DNA from: Clostridiales bacterium
GTDB lineage: Bacteria; Bacillota_A; Clostridia; Lachnospirales; Lachnospiraceae
Length of the DNA: 10,609 nucleotides
Direction: 5' to 3'
NCBI GenBank assembly: GCA_030154385.1
Contig: JASKJZ010000051.1
Span: 1-10,609 of the forward strand
Position numbers and translations under genes: made by a program. The notes under the pieces were generated by a model. That model searched no databases. It had not been told where the DNA came from and worked only from the letters and a program-made list of their open reading frames with translations. Of the stretch, positions 7,708-10,609 are shown one piece after another; positions within the stretch are counted from its first letter, which is position 1, and each line of letters starts with the position of its first letter.

Positions 7708-7989
7708 ATGGCTTTAGCAGATTTCTTTAAGAAAAAATCCTCTGGAAATGTTGCGAAGGATCGATTAAAGCTTGTGCTGGTTTCTGATCGGGCAAATTGT
7801 TCGCCAGAAATTATGGAGCAAATAAAAAATGATATTATCAAAGTGATTTCGAAATACGTAGAGATTGATTCGGATGGACTGGATATTAAAATTACGCAAA
7901 CCGAATCAGAGGGTAATAATGGAACAGTTCCTGCTCTTTACGCAAATATTCCTATCAAGGATTTGAGAAATCCAAAGGATAAAAAGTAA
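7708..7989 (+). CDS. minE: Cell division topological specificity factor MinE
   Basis: The 93-residue product matches MinE in size and layout. An N-terminal membrane-contact stretch (ALADFFKKK) precedes the MinD-binding segment at about 15-31, where AKDRLKLVLVSDRANC resembles the family consensus AKxRLQxVLxxDR. The C-terminal dimerisation/topological domain (about 35-85) includes IMEQIKNDIIKVISKYVEID and ends with a beta strand (ALYANIPIK). MinE stimulates MinD ATPase activity and sets the pole-to-pole oscillation. Its presence separates this organism from Bacillus, which uses DivIVA/MinJ instead. The region before the ATG is very G-rich (7691-7702) and includes two possible GGAG sites, so initiation is probably strong. 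Confidence 0.95.
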   Translation: MALADFFKKKSSGNVAKDRLKLVLVSDRANCSPEIMEQIKNDIIKVISKYVEIDSDGLDIKITQTESEGNNGTVPALYANIPIKDLRNPKDKK

Positions 7990-8000
7990 GGTCGTGTTGC

Positions 8001-9155
8001 ATGTTTAATTTCAAACAGTATAATTTTAAACACTACAATTTCTTTTTGATTATTGTAGTAACGATTACCGGAATATTAGGTGCAAACTTTGTTAAGCTTG
8101 CCAGTGGAGAGGAACTAGGTCCTGCCGCATTTAAAAAACAATTAATTGGTTTTTTTTTAGGACTTCTTTTTGCAGTCATATTATCATTTTTCGATTACCA
8201 TTTTATCTGCAAATTTGTAATTATTTATTATTTAATCGGTGTCTTGTTAGCTGCAGCAACGAAGTTTTCTCCTATTGGCACGGATTTAAATACTGGTTCC
8301 TTTCGATGGATACGTCTGCCAGGTCTTAACCTACAGCCATCGGAGCTATGTAAGCTGATATTGATTTTGACGTTAGCGGTCTTTTTTACGAAGCAAGAAG
8401 AGTATATGGATCGATTTCGAACGTTTATCTTTGGTGGAATTTTGATGTTTTTACCCACGGGCTTTATTTTGGTACAGTCCGACTTATCTTCTAGTATTGT
8501 AATGATGTTTATTTTTGCAATGATGATATTTGCGGCAGGGTTAAGTTATAAAATTATTGCTGCACTTTTAACGGTAGGGGTGCCTGCATCCATAGCAGTT
8601 TTTTGGTATATCCAACAACCCTACCAGAAATTACTCAATTATTATCAACAAGGTAGAATACTCGGATTTAAATATCCTGAAAAATATACCGATATTATGT
8701 ATCAGCAAAACTATTCCTATCAGGCAATTGCTTCGGGCACGTTGATAGGTAAGCTTTTTAATAATAGTTCAACGGCAACAAGGGTCTATCGACACGCCGA
8801 TGTAACAGAAAGTGATTTTATCTTTGCTGTAATCGGAGAAGAATCTGGTTTCTTAGGGAGTTGCCTGATGATTGGGTTGCTTGCATTATTTGTCGTACTA
8901 TGTTTGGTTACGGCGAAACGGGCATCTGACCGTTTGGGGATGTTAATCGCGATTGGCATTGGCTCAATGGTTATGTTTCAGACGTTTGCAAACATTGGAG
9001 TTGCAACGCGTATGCTTCCAAATACAGGGCTGCCTCTTCCATTTGTAAGTGCTGGACTAAGCTCTCTTATGAGCTGTATGATAGGTGTGGGACTTTTGTT
9101 AAATATAGGACTGCAATCGTCACGAAACCGATCAGGTGGTTTTTCTATGATCTAA
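8001..9155 (+). CDS. rodA: SEDS glycosyltransferase RodA
   Basis: The 384-residue product is a polytopic membrane protein of the SEDS family (FtsW/RodA/SpoVE) with about ten membrane segments. RodA polymerises lipid II glycan strands and pairs with PBP2. Signatures include TGSFRWIRLPGLNLQPSE (98-115), where Trp103 matches the conserved Trp, and SDFIFAVIGEESGFLG (271-286), where Asp272 matches the essential Asp of Bacillus RodA. The C-terminal motif is MLPNTGLPLPFVSAGLSS (338-355). At 158-164 it reads VQSDLSS, where QPDLGT is usual. Rod-operon context and the nearby PBP2 argue for RodA rather than FtsW or SpoVE. The start is supported only by a weak AAGG (7988-7991), overlapping the minE stop, 9 bases upstream; no better in-frame start exists. 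Confidence 0.92.
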   Translation: MFNFKQYNFKHYNFFLIIVVTITGILGANFVKLASGEELGPAAFKKQLIGFFLGLLFAVILSFFDYHFICKFVIIYYLIGVLLAAATKFSPIGTDLNTGSFRWIRLPGLNLQPSELCKLILILTLAVFFTKQEEYMDRFRTFIFGGILMFLPTGFILVQSDLSSSIVMMFIFAMMIFAAGLSYKIIAALLTVGVPASIAVFWYIQQPYQKLLNYYQQGRILGFKYPEKYTDIMYQQNYSYQAIASGTLIGKLFNNSSTATRVYRHADVTESDFIFAVIGEESGFLGSCLMIGLLALFVVLCLVTAKRASDRLGMLIAIGIGSMVMFQTFANIGVATRMLPNTGLPLPFVSAGLSSLMSCMIGVGLLLNIGLQSSRNRSGGFSMI

Positions 9156-9191
9156 ATAAGAATACTATTAATATAAAGGAGGCAATACTAT
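9156..9191 (+). promoter_or_regulatory. rodA-mgsA gap with strong ribosome binding site and flanking direct repeat
   Basis: At 36 bases this is the largest gap in the operon after radC. It holds AAAGGAGG (9175-9182), 9 bases before the mgsA ATG, flanked by two copies of AATACTAT (9161-9168 and 9184-9191). I see no convincing -35 element or terminator hairpin. Increased translation of mgsA relative to rodA is a reasonable inference; a separate promoter is not supported. Confidence 0.5.
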
Positions 9192-9590
9192 ATGAATATA
9201 GGTTTGATTGCTCATGATGCAAAGAAAAAATTAATGCAGAACTTCTGTATTGCATATCGTGGAATTTTAGTAAAGAATGAACTTTATGCAACAGGAACCA
9301 CAGGACGCTTGATAGAAGAGGTCACGAATCTGAATGTTCATAAATATCTGGCTGGCCATCTGGGCGGCGAGCAGCAGTTAGGTGCACAGATTGAACATAA
9401 TGAGATTGATTTGGTTATTTTCCTTAGAGATCCGCTAAATCCAAAATCGCACGAGCCAGATGTAAATAATGTGGTACAATTATGTGATACGCATAATATC
9501 CCGTTTGCTACCAATCTCGCAACCGCAGAGCTTTTGATAAAAGCATTGGATCGTGGGGATCTTGATTGGCGTGAGGTTGTTAAGGGATGA
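9192..9590 (+). CDS. mgsA: Methylglyoxal synthase
   Basis: The 132-residue product matches the short Bacillus-type MgsA, which converts dihydroxyacetone phosphate to methylglyoxal and phosphate in the cytosol, a bypass of lower glycolysis under phosphate limitation or sugar-phosphate overload. Visible motifs are AHDAKKKLM (7-15) with Asp9, the phosphate-binding loop ATGTTGRLI (33-41), FLRDPL with Asp80, HEPDV (87-91) with His87 and Asp90, and [15 protein letters not shown] (102-116). The normally invariant GGDQQ is GGEQQ here, so the residue equivalent to the catalytic base Asp71 of the E. coli enzyme is Glu60. Bacillus MgsA keeps Asp at this site. The preceding AGH replaces the usual SGP. 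Family membership is secure; activity level is uncertain because of the substitution. The stop overlaps the next start by 4 bases (ATGA). Confidence 0.92.
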   Translation: MNIGLIAHDAKKKLMQNFCIAYRGILVKNELYATGTTGRLIEEVTNLNVHKYLAGHLGGEQQLGAQIEHNEIDLVIFLRDPLNPKSHEPDVNNVVQLCDTHNIPFATNLATAELLIKALDRGDLDWREVVKG

Positions 9591-10564
9591 AAGTAAGAAA
9601 ACAATTATCGTTTTCGCTGGTTACATTGCTTCTAATTGGCTCTCTTTCTTCTTGCCAGACTGCTAAGATGGATCTCTCCTATTCAGAGGACGTGCCAACC
9701 TTATGTACTGCCGTGACGGAGAGCTCCACCTTGATGGAGCCTATGGCAAAGGATTTGTGCGTAGTACCAGCGAATCGGAAGAATGATACAGACTCGGAGC
9801 TTACGGCCGGGTCTTGTTTGATTTTTGATACAACAGATCAAAAGGTGCTATATCAAAGTAATGTTTATGAACGGCTATTTCCTGCAAGTATCACAAAGTT
9901 AATGACTGCTTATGTAGCATTTCAATATGCTGATTTGGAGGATACCGTTACATTTAGCTATGCGGCTTCTCATATAACCGAAAGTGGAGCTAAGTTGTGT
10001 GGTTTTAAGGAAGGTGATCAGGTGAAACTTCGAACACTCTTAGCGGCACTCCTAATTTATTCTGGAAATGATGCAGGAGTCGCAATTGCAGAGCATATTT
10101 CGGGAAGTGTAGATGCATTTGCAGCGCTTATGAATGAGGAAGCGGATAAACTTGGCGCGACAGGCTCTCATTTTGTCAATCCGCACGGACTTCACGATGA
10201 AAATCACTATACCACAACCTATGACATCTATTTGATTTTAAATCAATTGGTAAAGAATCAAGATTTTTTAGATATGATTTCTTCTACTCAGGTCTTAGTT
10301 CCTTATGTGGATAAGGATGAACAGTCTCATGCCGTAACCTTCCATACCACCAATCAATATCTCCTGGGGGAGAAAGCAGCACCAAAGAATGTTACCGTAC
10401 TTGGTGGAAAGACTGGAACAACGAGCAAAGCCGGGTCTTGTCTTGCGTTATATAGCAAGGGTGACAACGACCATTACTATATATCCATTGTATTTCAGGC
10501 TGCTAATAAGGTATCCTTATATAATCAAATGACAGAACTATTGGCTAAAGTATCAAAGGAGTAA
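9587..10564 (+). CDS. Lipoprotein D-alanyl-D-alanine carboxypeptidase (serine-type, PBP5-like catalytic domain)
   Basis: The 325-residue product has the peptidase S11 motifs of DacA-type enzymes: S101-I-T-K104 (catalytic Ser101), S159-G-N161 and K275-T-G277. It removes the terminal D-Ala of stem pentapeptides outside the membrane. The N-terminus is a lipoprotein signal: basic KVRK, a hydrophobic core, and a lipobox LSSC with Cys23 as the predicted lipidated residue. A linker of about 50 residues precedes the catalytic domain, which begins near 74. The protein stops just after the catalytic domain and lacks the C-terminal beta domain and amphipathic anchor of classic PBP5/DacA, so lipidation probably replaces that anchor. 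The ATG overlaps the mgsA stop (ATGA), with GTGAGG (9571-9576) as a moderate ribosome binding site. The exact orthologue (dacA, dacB or dacF type) cannot be decided, so no symbol is given. Confidence 0.9.
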   Translation: MKVRKQLSFSLVTLLLIGSLSSCQTAKMDLSYSEDVPTLCTAVTESSTLMEPMAKDLCVVPANRKNDTDSELTAGSCLIFDTTDQKVLYQSNVYERLFPASITKLMTAYVAFQYADLEDTVTFSYAASHITESGAKLCGFKEGDQVKLRTLLAALLIYSGNDAGVAIAEHISGSVDAFAALMNEEADKLGATGSHFVNPHGLHDENHYTTTYDIYLILNQLVKNQDFLDMISSTQVLVPYVDKDEQSHAVTFHTTNQYLLGEKAAPKNVTVLGGKTGTTSKAGSCLALYSKGDNDHYYISIVFQAANKVSLYNQMTELLAKVSKE

Positions 10565-10566
10565 TT

Positions 10567-10578
10567 TGTCATATGACA
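10567..10578. repeat. Perfect 12-bp palindrome over the start of the next gene
   Basis: TGTCATATGACA equals its own reverse complement. It lies 3 to 14 bases after the carboxypeptidase stop and contains the likely ATG (10573-10575) of the following gene. It could be an operator half-site pair or simply chance. Confidence 0.5.
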
Positions 10579-10609
10579 CAAAAAAATCCGTTTGTTTTTC
10601 GAATATTTG
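10573..10609 (+). CDS. Start of a downstream gene (partial, cut by window edge)
   Basis: An ATG at 10573 opens a frame that stays open to the edge and encodes MTQKNPFVFRIF. AAGGAG at 10556-10561, within the last codons of the carboxypeptidase gene, is 11 bases upstream, a slightly long but usable spacing. The gap to the preceding stop is only 8 bases, so it would belong to the same operon. Twelve codons are too few to identify a product. Confidence 0.5.
   Translation, partial: MTQKNPFVFRIF

Noticed and set aside
9723..9740. Hairpin GCTCCA-6-base loop-TGGAGC near the start of the carboxypeptidase gene
   Set aside because: The stem is only 6 bp, lies within coding sequence and has no T run, so it is not a supported terminator; probably chance.
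1..10609. Mobile elements, CRISPR arrays, tRNA/rRNA genes, riboswitches, defence or secretion systems
   Set aside because: Reading both strands showed no transposase, integrase, spaced repeats, cloverleaf or conserved riboswitch-like leader; coding sequence fills nearly the whole window with core genes.

Overview
This window is a compact, low-GC (roughly 40% by eye) stretch in which every recognisable gene lies on the + strand. It is a cell-shape and division-site cluster of the Firmicutes type: (upstream gene end) - radC - mreB - mreC - mreD - mrdA/PBP2 - minC - minD - minE - rodA - mgsA - D,D-carboxypeptidase (dacA-like) - (start of a further gene). The radC-mreBCD-min order is shared with Bacillus. 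The presence of MinE, a very long PBP2, and rodA plus mgsA directly after minE points to Clostridia, most likely the Lachnospiraceae (Clostridium cluster XIVa). That assignment is inferred from gene order and protein character, not from a database search.

Layout. Bases 1-62 appear to be the last 19 codons of an upstream gene. They are followed by a strong hairpin (76-123), read as a terminator. A plausible extended -10 promoter sits on its downstream arm (-35 about 105-110, -10 at 128-133). From radC (GTG at 188) to the right edge there is no gap above 36 bp and no convincing terminator. Three junctions overlap by 1 to 8 bases (radC/mreB, mreD/mrdA, mgsA/dacA). The cluster therefore looks like one long operon that continues past the window.

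How the genes work together. MreB filaments, with MreC and MreD, position the elongasome. RodA (SEDS glycosyltransferase) and PBP2 (class B transpeptidase) are its synthetic core. The lipoprotein D,D-carboxypeptidase at the end would trim pentapeptides in the new wall. MinC, MinD and MinE place the division site. RadC (JAMM-domain protein of unsettled function) and MgsA (methylglyoxal synthase, central carbon metabolism) are the two members outside envelope biogenesis.

Novelty. I found no mobile element, CRISPR array, defence system, RNA gene or clearly undescribed system; this is core housekeeping DNA. The points worth a second look are within proteins: a roughly 250-residue helical insertion in PBP2, a Glu at the position of the catalytic Asp of MgsA, altered phosphate-2 and adenosine motifs in MreB, and a lipoprotein-anchored carboxypeptidase lacking the usual C-terminal domain.
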